A stretch of 64,000 bases of DNA from VRUE01 sp963730315 (GTDB lineage Bacteria > Actinomycetota > Thermoleophilia > Solirubrobacterales > 70-9), in the NCBI GenBank assembly GCA_963730315.1, contig CAVSRD010000012.1, positions 313,384 through 377,383 of the forward strand. Reading direction: 5' to 3'. Position numbers and translations under genes: made by a program. Positions 24,784-33,830 of the stretch are shown here, piece after piece; position 1 is the first letter of the stretch, and every line of letters begins with the position of its first letter. The notes under the pieces were generated by a model that made no database searches, was not told the DNA's origin, and worked only from the letters and a program-made list of their open reading frames with translations.

Positions 24784-26046
24784 TTGGCCGTCGACACCAG
24801 CGAAGTCTCGAAGTTGGAGGTGGAGCCCGGAACGCTGCCGGAGACGATGGCGGCCTGGGTGATCCGCCAGGAGCGCGAGGGCGAACCGACCGACGCCTTC
24901 CAGCTCGAGCAGATCGAGGTCCCCGAGCCGGGCGCGTTCGAGGTGATCGTGCGGGTGATGGCAGCCGGGGTCAACTTCAACAACGTCTGGGCGGCGCTCG
25001 GCAAGCCGGTCTCGGTCTTCGGCTACGGCGACCACCCCGAGTACGAACACCACATCGGCGGCTCCGACGCCTCGGGGGTCGTCTGGAAGGTCGGCGAGGG
25101 CGTCACCCGCTGGAAGCCGGGCGACGAGGTGGTGATCCACTGCAACCAGGCCTCCTACGAGGACGTCGAGGTGCACGGGCTCGACCCGCTCGCCGCGCCG
25201 AGCCAGAAGATCTGGGGCTACGAGACCACCTGGGGCTCATTCGCCCAGTTCACCAAGGTGCAGGCCCAGCAGCTCCTCCCCCGCCCCCAGAGCCTCTCCT
25301 GGGCCGAGTCCTCCGCCTACGGGCTCACCTACTTCACCGCCTACCGGATGCTGATCGACCAGTGCAAGCTGCAGCCCGGCCACAACGTGCTGATCTGGGG
25401 CGCCGCCGGCGGGCTCGGCGTCTTCGCCACCCAGCTCTGCGCGGCGGCCGGCGCCAACGCGGTCGGCGTCGTCTCCTCCGAGGAGAAGGGGGAGCTGGTC
25501 AAGCAGCTCGGCGCGGTCGATTACGTAAACCGCCGCGAGTTCGGCGAGATGATGCGCACCCCCGAGAACCTCGCCGACCCGGCCGCCGAGAAGGAGCGCT
25601 TCAAGGCCTCGCGGGCGTTCGCCAAGCGGGTCAAGGAGATCCTCGGCGACGCCCCCGACATCGTCTTCGAGCACGTCGGCCAGGCGACCTTCCCGACCTC
25701 GGTCTTCGTCGTCAAGCCGTTCGGCAAAGTGGTGATCTGCGGTGCCACCTCCGGCTTCCAACTCGACTTCGACGTGCGCTACCTGTGGATGCGCCAGAAG
25801 CGGATCATCGGCTCGCACTTCGCCAATGCCTACGAGTGCATGCGGGCCAACCAGCTGATGGCGGAGGGCAAGGTGCGGCCGGTGCTGTGGAAGACGATGG
25901 GCTTCGAGGGGGTGCCGGAGGCACACCAGCTTCTGCACGAGAACAAGCACCTCGGCAAGATCTCGATCCTGGTCGGGGCAGAGTCCGAGGGCGAGGGCCG
26001 CAACGAAGACGGACCCGGAGCGATCCGGGCCGAGGTGGGAGCGTAG
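24784..26046 (+). CDS. ccr: Crotonyl-CoA carboxylase/reductase
   Basis: NADPH-dependent reductive carboxylation of crotonyl-CoA to ethylmalonyl-CoA, the key step of the ethylmalonyl-CoA pathway. The medium-chain reductase fold is clear: VMAAGVNFNNVWAALGKPVSVF near residue 62, EYEHHIGGSDASGVVWKVG, GYETTWGSFAQFTKVQ, the cofactor loop IWGAAGGLGVFATQLC near 205, and CCR-typical FGKVVICGATSGF and DVRYLWMRQKRIIGSHFAN. The start is TTG 24784, 5 bases after a strong GGAGGAG, giving 420 residues. A 98-residue ABM-like protein follows after 2 bases. Partner genes lie at 28.0, 52-54 and 56.3 kb. Confidence 0.93.
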   Translation: MAVDTSEVSKLEVEPGTLPETMAAWVIRQEREGEPTDAFQLEQIEVPEPGAFEVIVRVMAAGVNFNNVWAALGKPVSVFGYGDHPEYEHHIGGSDASGVVWKVGEGVTRWKPGDEVVIHCNQASYEDVEVHGLDPLAAPSQKIWGYETTWGSFAQFTKVQAQQLLPRPQSLSWAESSAYGLTYFTAYRMLIDQCKLQPGHNVLIWGAAGGLGVFATQLCAAAGANAVGVVSSEEKGELVKQLGAVDYVNRREFGEMMRTPENLADPAAEKERFKASRAFAKRVKEILGDAPDIVFEHVGQATFPTSVFVVKPFGKVVICGATSGFQLDFDVRYLWMRQKRIIGSHFANAYECMRANQLMAEGKVRPVLWKTMGFEGVPEAHQLLHENKHLGKISILVGAESEGEGRNEDGPGAIRAEVGA

Positions 26047-26048
26047 AG

Positions 26049-26345
26049 ATGGCTGAGGTTTGCACGCTGGACTGGCACATCGCCCCCTTCCGGGCCGACC
26101 GCTGGCTCGACCTCTGGGAACCCGCCGCGGCGCGGATGCCGGCCTTCGGCGCCCGCAGCTGGTCGCTGACCCGCTCGGTCGACGACCCGCTCTCCTTCCA
26201 GCAGACCTCGGTCTGGGAGAGCCGCACCGACTTCGAGCGCTACTGGTATTCGGAGGAGATCGAGAGGGCGCGGGCGGCGATCATCGACCTCGCCGACCTG
26301 CCGGTCCTCCCCGCCTGGCACACGGTCCTCGCCGCCGAGTCGTAG
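26049..26345 (+). CDS. Small dimeric alpha/beta-barrel (ABM-like) protein
   Basis: A 98-residue protein starting 2 bases after ccr. The pattern VCTLDWHIAPFRADRWLDLWEPAAARMPAFGARSWSLTRSVDDPLSFQQTSVWESRTDFERYW is one ferredoxin-like repeat, as in antibiotic-biosynthesis-monooxygenase or stress-responsive A/B-barrel domains. These either oxidise small aromatics or bind ligands. Its tight coupling to ccr suggests a role linked to acyl-CoA metabolism, but nothing in the sequence defines it. Confidence 0.65.
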   Translation: MAEVCTLDWHIAPFRADRWLDLWEPAAARMPAFGARSWSLTRSVDDPLSFQQTSVWESRTDFERYWYSEEIERARAAIIDLADLPVLPAWHTVLAAES

Positions 26346-26357
26346 ACGGCACGCCGC

Positions 26358-26654
26358 CTAGCTTCGCTCCAGCGGGGCCAGCGTCAGCCCGGCGGCCTTC
26401 AGCTGGTCCCAGTAGAGCTCGGCGGGCTCGCGCGGGCCCGACCAGACGATCGCCTGGCCGGTGTTGTGGATCCGCTCGGCGACCTGGTGCCCCTGCTCGA
26501 GCGTGACGCCGGGCAACACCCTGGCCAGCGTCTCGGCAACGTGGTCGAAGGTGTTGTGGTTGTCGTTGCGGACGATCACCCGCCAGTCGCCGCCGAAACC
26601 GGAGCCGGGGCCCGCTTCGCGTGGCTTCTCGATCGTCGCCGGCATCGCCCGCAT
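26358..26654 (-). CDS. clpS: ClpS adaptor protein
   Basis: N-end-rule adaptor that delivers substrates to the ClpA/ClpC unfoldase. The 98-residue protein carries the ClpS core WRVIVRNDNHNTFDHVAETLARVLPGV, where the Asp-His pair forms the N-degron pocket, then EQGHQVAERIHNTGQAIVWSGPREPAELYWDQL. The start is ATG 26654; ATG 26645 is also possible, and homology does not support the upstream start at 26705. A partner ClpC is not in the window. Confidence 0.9.
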   Translation of the reverse strand: MRAMPATIEKPREAGPGSGFGGDWRVIVRNDNHNTFDHVAETLARVLPGVTLEQGHQVAERIHNTGQAIVWSGPREPAELYWDQLKAAGLTLAPLERS

Positions 26655-26765
26655 TATGGTCGAGGCGGCTCCGAAGGCGCCAAGCCGGCTCTTCCCCCCT
26701 CGCATCGTCAGCCTTGCGGTCGGCCTGTCGGCGTTCCAGTTCTCGGGCGATGGTAGCCTCCCGGC

Positions 26766-27221
26766 GTGCGTGCTAGGTGCGGCACACGCGGCAAGGCGAG
26801 AAGGCGTCGCCTGCTCTCGGCCATCTACGCATTCGGGACCGTCGCTAACGTCGCCTACTGGGTCGCCTTTGCTGCTGGTCCGGCCCGCACCGGTGAGAGT
26901 GAGGAGTACCTCGACTTCGAGCGCTCATTCCCGCTCGCCGACGCCTACCTCGCAGCGCTGAGCGGCACGGCCACGATCGCGTGTTGGCGCGGCGACCGCC
27001 GGGCGCTCCCGGTCGGGCTCATGGCATCGAGCGCATCGATCTACCTCGGCTGCCTGGATGTCCTCTACAACCTGCGGCACGACAAGTACAGCAACCTGGA
27101 CGCCGCGATGGGGGCCGAGGTGGGGATCAACGTGGCATCGTTGGGACTCGGCGCGTTTTCGGCACGGGCGTTATGGCAATGGCGCGGCGACTTCCCCCCG
27201 CTGGATCCCGCTCGCGACTGA
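26766..27221 (+). CDS. Hypothetical membrane protein
   Basis: A 151-residue protein with a basic N-terminus and about four hydrophobic stretches (near residues 17-36, 60-75, 80-96 and 118-135). No recognised family. Notable motifs are FGTVANVAYWVAFAAGP and YLGCLDVLYNLRHDKYS. The start is GTG 26766 with TAGCCT 6 bases upstream. It stands alone between clpS (divergent) and a secreted-protein gene (convergent). Confidence 0.6.
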   Translation: MRARCGTRGKARRRRLLSAIYAFGTVANVAYWVAFAAGPARTGESEEYLDFERSFPLADAYLAALSGTATIACWRGDRRALPVGLMASSASIYLGCLDVLYNLRHDKYSNLDAAMGAEVGINVASLGLGAFSARALWQWRGDFPPLDPARD

Positions 27222-27262
27222 GGATCTGCCGCCGAACCAGCGACCTCTCGCGTGTGAGGCCC

Positions 27263-27961
27263 TCAGTACGGGCTCGGAACGCGGAGGACGACGTTGTCGA
27301 AGCTGGCGATCGCGCCCTTGGCGTTCCCGATCGCGCCGACCGAGAAGCCGGAGGCCCTCCCCTGGAGTTCGCCGGCGGCCGGATCGGTGACTTCGGCGAC
27401 CAGCTTGCCGCCGACGTAGCCGAGGATCCGGCAGTTGCCCTTTTCGGGCCCGCTGGTGACGTTGAAGGCGCTCAGCCGCAGCTCGTTGGCGCGGTCGGCG
27501 CCCTGCACGGTTTCGACGTTCTTCTCGACATGCAGGTACTTGACGCTGCCGTCGGCCAGCACCTTTCGCAGCTGCGCCTTGCGCTGCAGGGGGAAGACGG
27601 CGAGCTGGTAGGCGGAGCCGTCACTGCCCGCTCGCAGATCGAGCGCCAGGAAGGCCTTGCGCTGCACCGGCTTCGGCGTCTTGCTGAGCAGCCGGGCGAC
27701 CGAGGCTGCCTCCAGGTCGCGCCCGACCACCGGCGTGCGGTAGGCGCACTCCCCGGTCGCTTTGCCGACCAAGACCCGGAAAGCCGTTTCGGAACCGCCC
27801 CGCCCGCAGCGTTCGCCGAACAGCTTGGCGATCTGGCCGCGCTGCGCTTTGGTCTCCATGTTGTTGCGGTAGACGCCGACCGGGGCGGCCCCGGCGCTCG
27901 CGGCCAGGGCGAGCGCGGCGAGGAGCGCTACGGGCGCGGCGCTTTTCTGTAGGGGTCTCAC
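27263..27961 (-). CDS. Secreted protein, concanavalin/LamG-like beta-sandwich (tentative)
   Basis: About 232 residues with a signal peptide (hydrophobic stretch LLAALALAASAGA). The mature domain is rich in strands: ETAFRVLVGKATGECAYRTPV, KAFLALDLRAGSDGSAYQLAVFPLQRKAQLRKVL, and a late GAIASFDNVVLRVPSPY. The final FDNVVLRV segment is typical of carbohydrate-binding jelly-roll domains. It has two pairs of cysteines. GTG 27961 is preceded by TAGGCT at 9 bases; GTG 27967 is an alternative. The function is unknown. Confidence 0.65.
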   Translation of the reverse strand: MRPLQKSAAPVALLAALALAASAGAAPVGVYRNNMETKAQRGQIAKLFGERCGRGGSETAFRVLVGKATGECAYRTPVVGRDLEAASVARLLSKTPKPVQRKAFLALDLRAGSDGSAYQLAVFPLQRKAQLRKVLADGSVKYLHVEKNVETVQGADRANELRLSAFNVTSGPEKGNCRILGYVGGKLVAEVTDPAAGELQGRASGFSVGAIGNAKGAIASFDNVVLRVPSPY

Positions 27962-28040
27962 GCTCACGGCAGCCTAAACACAGCCTCGGGCAAAAGATGC
28001 GCGCTGTGACGCATGAACGCCGTCTTTCCCGCCGGCCAAA

Positions 28041-28046
28041 TATCAT
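28041..28046 (+). promoter_or_regulatory. Predicted -10 of ethylmalonyl-CoA mutase
   Basis: TATCAT lies 8 bases before the ATG at 28055. It supports 28055 rather than the in-frame upstream ATG at 28013 as the true start. Confidence 0.35.
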
Positions 28047-28054
28047 TCGTGGCA

Positions 28055-30049
28055 ATGCCCGAGCACCGGCTTCCCGAGCGCGACCGTCCCTGGGTGATGC
28101 GCACCTACGCGGGTCACTCCGACGCGCGCCGCTCCAACGAGCTGTACCGCCGCAATCTGGAGAAGGGCCAGACCGGCCTCTCGGTCGCCTTCGACCTCCC
28201 CACCCAGACCGGCTACGACCCCGACCACGTGCTCGCCCGAGGCGAGGTCGGCAAGGTCGGCGTCTCGATCGCCCACAAGGGCGACATGCACCAGCTGTTC
28301 GACAGCATCCCGCTCGACGAGATGAACACCTCGATGACGATCAACGCGACCGCCGCCTGGCTGCTCGGCCTCTACGTCACCGTCGCCGAGGAGAACGGGA
28401 TCGAGCGCGCCAAGCTGAAGGGCACGACCCAGAACGACATCATCAAGGAGTACCTCTCGCGCGGCACCTACGCCTTCCCGCCGGAGCCCTCGATGCGGCT
28501 GATCGCCGACATGGTCGCCTTCGCCGTCAACGAGGTGCCGAGCTGGAACCCGACCAACGTCTGCAGCTACCACCTGCAGGAGGCCGGGGCGACGCCGGTT
28601 CAGGAGATCGCCTACGCGCTCTCCACCGGGATCGCGGTGCTCGATGAGGTCAAAGCGCGCGGCCAGGTCGCCGAGGCCGACTTCCCGAAGGTCTTCGGCC
28701 GCATCTCCTTCTTCGTCAACGCCGGCATCCGGCTGGTCGAGGAGGTCGCCAAGCTGCGCGCGATGGGCCGGCTCTGGAACGAGATCGGCCGCCAGCGATA
28801 CGGGGTGACCGACGAGAAGATGCTGCGCTTCCGCTACGGCGTGCAGGTCAACAGCCTCGGCCTGACCGAGTCCCAGCCGGAGAACAACGTGCAGCGGATC
28901 GTGCTCGAGGCGCTCGCCGTGACCCTGAGCCGCGACGCCCGCGCCCGCGCGATCCAGCTGCCCGCCTGGAACGAGGCGATGGGCCTGCCCCGCCCCTGGG
29001 ACCAGCAGTGGAGCCTGCGCATCCAGCAGGTGCTGGCCGAGGAGACCGACCTGCTCGAGTACCCCGACCTGTTCGAGGGCTCGGCGGTGATGGACGGCCT
29101 GGTCGAGGAGCTGAGCGAGGGCGCCCGCGCCGAGATGGCGGTGGTCGAAGAGCACGGCGGCGCGGTCGCCGCCGTCCCCTACATGAAGGCCCGCCTGGTC
29201 GAGTCGCACCGCGAGCGGGTGGGGCGGATCGAGAGCGGCGAGCAGAAGGTGGTCGGCCAGAACGCCTACACGGAGACCGAGGACTCGCCGCTCACCGCCG
29301 GGGCCGACGGCGCCGTCCTCACCCCCGACCCCGAGGTCGAGCGAGAGCGGATCGAGGCGCTGGAGCGCTGGCGGGCCGCGCGCGACGACGGCGCCGTGCG
29401 GGCCGCCCTCGACGAGCTCGGCCGGGTCGCCCGCGACGAGAGCGCCAACGTGATGCCGGCGACGATCGCGGCGGCGAAGGCCGGGGCGACGACCGGCGAG
29501 TGGGCCGGCGTGCTGCGCGAGGCGTTCGGCGCCTACCGCGCCCCGACCGGGGTCGAGGGCGCCGCCCCGCCCGGCGACCGCGAGGAGCTGGCGGCGGTCC
29601 GCGCCCGGGTCGACGAGGTCTCCGGTCGGCTCGGGCACCGGATCAGGATCCTGATCGGCAAGCCGGGCCTTGACGGCCACTCCAACGGCTCCGAGCAGAT
29701 CGCCCTGCGCGCCCGCGACGCCGGCATGGAGGTGATCTACCAGGGGATCCGCCTCACCCCCGAGGAGATCGCCGCCTCGGCGCTGCAGGAGGACGCCGAC
29801 GTGGTCGGCCTCTCGATCCTCTCCGGCTCCCATCTCGAGCTGGTCCCCGAGGTGGTGCGGCTGCTGCGCGAGGAGGGTGTCGAGGCCCCGGTCGTGGTCG
29901 GCGGGATCATCCCCGCCCCCGACGCCCAGCGCCTGCGCGAAGCCGGCGTCGACGGCGTCTACACGCCGAGGGACTTCGAGATCAACCGGATCATCGCCGA
30001 GATCGTCGCCCTGGTCGAGCAGCGCGCCGCGGCCGGCGCGGCCGCCTGA
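28055..30049 (+). CDS. meaA: Ethylmalonyl-CoA mutase (B12-dependent, MeaA type)
   Basis: Adenosylcobalamin-dependent isomerase converting (2R)-ethylmalonyl-CoA to methylsuccinyl-CoA. The catalytic barrel opens RDRPWVMRTYAGHSDARRSN and contains GLSVAFDLPTQTGYD, MNTSMTINATAAWLLGLY and ITSL-equivalent GVQVNSLGLTESQPENN. The C-terminal B12 domain has the DxHxxG loop in GKPGLDGHSNGSEQIA and LSILSGSHLELV near residue 590. YAGHS, the EYLSRGTY segment and the ending YTPRDFEINRII resemble Methylobacterium and Rhodobacter MeaA/Ecm more than methylmalonyl-CoA mutase. At 664 residues it fits Ecm. ccr, 2 kb upstream on the same strand, supplies the substrate after epimerisation. Confidence 0.87.
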   Translation: MPEHRLPERDRPWVMRTYAGHSDARRSNELYRRNLEKGQTGLSVAFDLPTQTGYDPDHVLARGEVGKVGVSIAHKGDMHQLFDSIPLDEMNTSMTINATAAWLLGLYVTVAEENGIERAKLKGTTQNDIIKEYLSRGTYAFPPEPSMRLIADMVAFAVNEVPSWNPTNVCSYHLQEAGATPVQEIAYALSTGIAVLDEVKARGQVAEADFPKVFGRISFFVNAGIRLVEEVAKLRAMGRLWNEIGRQRYGVTDEKMLRFRYGVQVNSLGLTESQPENNVQRIVLEALAVTLSRDARARAIQLPAWNEAMGLPRPWDQQWSLRIQQVLAEETDLLEYPDLFEGSAVMDGLVEELSEGARAEMAVVEEHGGAVAAVPYMKARLVESHRERVGRIESGEQKVVGQNAYTETEDSPLTAGADGAVLTPDPEVERERIEALERWRAARDDGAVRAALDELGRVARDESANVMPATIAAAKAGATTGEWAGVLREAFGAYRAPTGVEGAAPPGDREELAAVRARVDEVSGRLGHRIRILIGKPGLDGHSNGSEQIALRARDAGMEVIYQGIRLTPEEIAASALQEDADVVGLSILSGSHLELVPEVVRLLREEGVEAPVVVGGIIPAPDAQRLREAGVDGVYTPRDFEINRIIAEIVALVEQRAAAGAAA

Positions 30050-30085
30050 CAGGCGGGGAAGCCGCGACAGCGCCACAATGACCCG

Positions 30086-30652
30086 ATGAGCGAGACGGAC
30101 GACGAGCGCTCGGCTTGGCTGCGCTGCTACCGCTGCTGGTCGCAGAACCTCGAGATTCAGATCCACTACGACGCGATCCGCCGCGTCGACCCGGAGACGG
30201 GCGCCCCGGCCGAGGGCATCGACGAAGTCCAGGAAGCGCTGGTCCAGTGCCTCGACTGCATGCACGACCAGCCCCACCTGGTCCTCCAGGACGAACGCGT
30301 CGTGCCGATCGAGGACCGCTGGGAGCGGATGGTGACCGGCACGCCCTGGGTCGCCTCCTGCACGGTCACCGTCGACCACGACCGGGTCGAGAGCTGCGCC
30401 GGCCCGGAAGCGGCCGAGCTGCTCGCCTACGGCGCCTTCGGCGAGGCCGGGGTGCGCGAGTTCTTCGCCCACGTGCGGTTCCACAAGCACGAGGAGGAGC
30501 GGATCGTCGTCCACATGCTGGTCGAGCTCTACGCCCGCTCCGCCGAGGAGGCGACCGAGGTGCTCGAAGCAGCCGCCCACGGCCCGCTCGAGATCACCTC
30601 GCTGGCCGAGGAGTCACGGCCGCCCGCCCACGCCTCCGACGAAGCGCACTGA
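30086..30652 (+). CDS. Zinc-ribbon-like hypothetical protein
   Basis: A 188-residue protein. Two Cys pairs, CYRC near residue 14 and CLDC near 54, could form a zinc ribbon interrupted by an acidic loop. The rest (RMVTGTPWVASCTVTVDHDRVESCAG, EFFAHVRFHKHEEERIVVHMLVELYARS) is soluble alpha/beta. No named family is recognised. It lies 36 bases after meaA on the same strand and could be co-transcribed. Its end overlaps the convergent glycosyltransferase gene by 39 bases. Confidence 0.62.
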   Translation: MSETDDERSAWLRCYRCWSQNLEIQIHYDAIRRVDPETGAPAEGIDEVQEALVQCLDCMHDQPHLVLQDERVVPIEDRWERMVTGTPWVASCTVTVDHDRVESCAGPEAAELLAYGAFGEAGVREFFAHVRFHKHEEERIVVHMLVELYARSAEEATEVLEAAAHGPLEITSLAEESRPPAHASDEAH

Positions 30653-31849
30653 GGTCCCCTCCAGCTGCGCCCGCGAGTAAGGCGGCAGATAGCGGTAGTC
30701 GGGATCGCGCAGCGCAGCGTCGAGCGGCCAAAGAGTCCTCTCCCAGGTCAGGTCCCGAGCCTGCGCGTAGGCCTCGTCGCTGACTCGCTGCCACTCGGCC
30801 GGATCGGCGAGCGACTTGACCACCTCGACGAAGGTGTCCTCCTCGTAGGCAACACAGCCCTGGATCAGCTCCATGTGACGTCGCCAGCTTGGGACCAGGA
30901 CCGGAAGGCCGTGTGCAATGTACTGAAGGGTCTTCGCCGAGAACCCCTCGCGGCGCAGCTCGTCGGTCGAGCAGGTGAGGAGGCCGATCTGGTAGTCGCC
31001 CAGCACCGAGGTTGGCGCCCAGCCAAGGTAGTTGAGGCCGAGCGATGGGTCGGGAGGCGGCCCGCCGTAGACGTCGATGGGGTACAACTTCGAGAGCCGC
31101 GAGAGGAGCGGCAGGTTGATGAAGCGGGAGCTGAGCGAGCTGAGGAAGACGATGCGCGGCGGGCTCGCGAACCGTGCCCGCTCCGGGACGGGTGTGCAGC
31201 CCCAGTTGAGCTGCAGCAGGTTCTCACCGCTGATCCCGTAGCGGGTGACGGCGTATAGGGCGTAGGTCTCCCAGTGAAAGGAGAGGAGGTCGACCCGCTC
31301 GTACAGCCCTGCCTCCCAGCGCCGGAGGCGGCGATGCTGCGCCTCGGTCAGCATCCCCTCGAAGTAGAGCTCATCCGCCCACGGGGTCGCACAGTCATAG
31401 AGCATCGTCGCGGACGTGGGCACCAGCATCAGCTCCGAGTCGAATGGGTGCTCGCCGACGATCAGGTCAAACTCGTCGAGCGACAGCAGCGAGCGCAGGA
31501 TGCTGCGCCGCAGGCGCATGCGGGTGCGGAGAAAGCGGTAGGAGAGGTGTCGCCTCCCCCAGCTCCACCTGCGTGCGAAGAGCAACGATGCGAGCTGCAG
31601 CAGGTAGAGGGCGAAGCGCCTCGGCTCCGGGTACGGCAGCTTGGTGAGCACCGATCCCTCCCGGTTGGAGGCCCGACTGAGGCGCAGCGTGTCGAAGAGC
31701 TCGACGTCGTGGCCGCGCCCGCGCAGGTAGCGCGCCATCTCGACCGGCTTCTGTCCGTTCGCGTAGCGGTCCACCGCGCCGACGATGAGAACGCGCTTCG
31801 CTCCTCCGTTCCGCTCGCCAGTCGTGGCACTCGAGGCGACAGCGTGCAT
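30614..31849 (-). CDS. Glycosyltransferase, GT-B fold (family 1/4-like)
   Basis: Cytoplasmic glycosyltransferase of 411 residues at one end of the surface-polysaccharide locus. It has an N-terminal Rossmann start (KRVLIVGAVDRYANGQKPVEMARYLRGRGHDV) and a middle DLIVGEHPFDSELMLVPTSATMLYDCATPW. The C-terminal acceptor/donor half has PRIVFLSSLSSRFINLPLL and GFSAKTLQYIAHGLPVLVPSW, the equivalent of the GT4 donor-binding loop. The donor sugar is unknown. The ATG at 31849 is preferred to the upstream frame start at 32005. Confidence 0.78.
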   Translation of the reverse strand: MHAVASSATTGERNGGAKRVLIVGAVDRYANGQKPVEMARYLRGRGHDVELFDTLRLSRASNREGSVLTKLPYPEPRRFALYLLQLASLLFARRWSWGRRHLSYRFLRTRMRLRRSILRSLLSLDEFDLIVGEHPFDSELMLVPTSATMLYDCATPWADELYFEGMLTEAQHRRLRRWEAGLYERVDLLSFHWETYALYAVTRYGISGENLLQLNWGCTPVPERARFASPPRIVFLSSLSSRFINLPLLSRLSKLYPIDVYGGPPPDPSLGLNYLGWAPTSVLGDYQIGLLTCSTDELRREGFSAKTLQYIAHGLPVLVPSWRRHMELIQGCVAYEEDTFVEVVKSLADPAEWQRVSDEAYAQARDLTWERTLWPLDAALRDPDYRYLPPYSRAQLEGTSVRFVGGVGGRP

Positions 31850-32281
31850 TGTCCATGTATATCGGGTCGTGCTCTCGCCAACGCGGCGGGCCCGGCCCCG
31901 CCCTATGTTCCAGCCCGCGGCGATCGAATCCGGCCGCATATGACGAAGTTCCTGCGGCGCCTCATCAAAAGAACAGGGGCTAGACCGTGGCGGCGAGGGG
32001 CTCACGGTGGCCGAGCGACTTCGACGAGGACGAGATCGCTCTCGTCAAGGCCGTATCGATGAGACGTCAAATGGAGCGGCGAGACGGCGGAGACGCTGCT
32101 CGCCTCCGAGCCGGACAGCGACTCGTCGCAGTTGCGGGCGCGCGCGGCAGCGGGAGGCGACGACGAGTATTTCCGCGATAGTCCGCCGCGACCGTTCCTG
32201 GTGCGGGTCGACCGCGGCGGTTTACGAATCGCAGTCAAGCCCGCGAGCGAGCATGGCTGATACCACCCGCGCGCGAGCCGC
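31850..32281. other. 432-bp gap with possible decayed gene fragments
   Basis: No intact gene. Two stretches look like former coding sequence on the plus strand. One, from GTG 31987, reads RWPSDFDEDEIALVKAV and resembles the N-terminus of TylF-like sugar O-methyltransferases, but the following PYTMTSPER-like motif is scrambled. The other, open from 32063 to the TGA at 32258-32260, has GC-rich third positions and reads ...DDEYFRDSPPRPFLVRVD and onward but lacks a start codon. Their frames differ. They are best regarded as remnants of gene replacement within the polysaccharide locus. Confidence 0.35.
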
Positions 32282-33790
32282 TCACAAGGCGGCTCCGACG
32301 CCCTGCTTCGCGGCGCGGGTCGCCCTGACCACGAACCTGTAGCTGTCCAGGGCCAGGGGCCGGCTCATGAGCAAGAGCCCGACATGGAGGAGCGCAGCCG
32401 CGATCAGCCCGCCCGCGATGCCGCTCGCGAGCGTCGCTCCGGCGCTCGTTGCAAACAGCCAGCCGACGGCACCAGCAAGCGTCGCGATGGACAGCGGAAC
32501 GCTCAGCACGCCGAGGAGGTTGACGCCGGTCTTCCCGTGCACGGCGCGCCCCAGCACCACCGCCTCCGCGACGGACGAAACGAGCCAGCCGACGCCCCCC
32601 GCGGCGATGCCGACGAGCGGAAGCAGCACCGCCGTGACGGAGAGCCATATGAGCGCCTGGAGGAGCACGGAACGCAGGATGATCGAGGAGTCCCCCGTTG
32701 CGTACAGGTAGCCCTGCGTGGCGACAGACACCGAGCCGCTGATCGCCAGACCCAGGCACGCCGGCGGCAGGGCGGTCGCCGCTTCCCGCCAAGCCTCGCC
32801 GAACACGCTGGGCACCAGTCCCGGTGCGGAGGCGGCCAGCGCCGCCATCACCGTCGACACCCCCACCGCGGCGATGCCGCTCGAGCGCGTGATCACCGGA
32901 GCGACCTCGTAGCGCAGGGAAACCCACCGTGACATCGCCGGGAACGAGACGCGCCAGAGCGCCTGCAGGAGCAGTTCCGGCACCTGCATGAGGCGCGTGA
33001 CGAGGCGCCAGAGGCCGAGCGTGGACACCCCGGCGATCGCCCCGACCACGGCGTTCAGAAGCTGTTCGCGCAGGATCCACGTCCCGTTGATCGCCTGGAA
33101 GCGCACCCCAAAGGCCATGAGCGGCCGGATTCGCTCCCAGCTGAAGTGCGGCGCCAAGAACCCGATCGGGCCCACTCGGACCATGAGCACGGCGCCGACG
33201 ACGGAGCGCCCGACCATCGCGATCGCCACACCCTCGACGCCGAGCCCCGCCGCCGCCAGCGCGACCGCGGCCACGTTGAAGACGAAAACCTGGCTGACCT
33301 CCACGGCCGCCATCGGGCGGTAAGACAGTCCCCGCTCGAGCAGAATCCTGCTCGGAAACTGTAGGACGGTGATCGGCATCGAGGCCGCCATCACCGTGAT
33401 CGCGAGGCCTGCCTCCCCCGCCACCGGCAGCGCGATCGCCGCGGTCACCGCGAGGCAGATCAGCGTCACGCCCAGCTGCAACGCGGTGAGGCTCGCGAGC
33501 TCCTTCCCATCGGGTGGCCGCTCCCGACGAATGAGCCCGGCTCCCAGCCCTCCGTCGGCGAGCAGGTTCCCGATCAGCGTCACCGAGATCCCAATCGCGA
33601 TGATCCCGAAGTCGCTCGGGTTGAGCAGCCGCGCCAGCGCGACCGTGCCACCGAACCCGAGCACCAGGATCGCGGCTCCGCGGCTCGCAATCAGAAAGAC
33701 CCCGGCCGAGGCCCGGTCCGTCAGCTCGGTCCCGCTCAGCAGGGGATCGGCGTTCTCGGCCGGCCACGGATCGGAAGGCGCCTCGTTCAT
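32282..33790 (-). CDS. Polysaccharide flippase (Wzx/MOP family)
   Basis: Integral membrane protein of 502 residues with about 12-14 hydrophobic helices. It starts with ASRGAAILVLGFGGTVALARLLNPSDFGIIAIG, the typical first two helices of oligosaccharide flippases (Wzx/RfbX, MOP superfamily). It would move lipid-linked repeat units across the membrane for polymerisation by the O-antigen polymerase-like proteins at 41.7-47.4 kb. The ATG at 33790 is chosen; a longer open frame to 33916 has no homology and overlaps the next gene. Confidence 0.87.
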   Translation of the reverse strand: MNEAPSDPWPAENADPLLSGTELTDRASAGVFLIASRGAAILVLGFGGTVALARLLNPSDFGIIAIGISVTLIGNLLADGGLGAGLIRRERPPDGKELASLTALQLGVTLICLAVTAAIALPVAGEAGLAITVMAASMPITVLQFPSRILLERGLSYRPMAAVEVSQVFVFNVAAVALAAAGLGVEGVAIAMVGRSVVGAVLMVRVGPIGFLAPHFSWERIRPLMAFGVRFQAINGTWILREQLLNAVVGAIAGVSTLGLWRLVTRLMQVPELLLQALWRVSFPAMSRWVSLRYEVAPVITRSSGIAAVGVSTVMAALAASAPGLVPSVFGEAWREAATALPPACLGLAISGSVSVATQGYLYATGDSSIILRSVLLQALIWLSVTAVLLPLVGIAAGGVGWLVSSVAEAVVLGRAVHGKTGVNLLGVLSVPLSIATLAGAVGWLFATSAGATLASGIAGGLIAAALLHVGLLLMSRPLALDSYRFVVRATRAAKQGVGAAL

Positions 33791-33830
33791 GCCGCTTCCC
33801 TCACCGGATCGCCGGCCGCCGGACCCGGCG

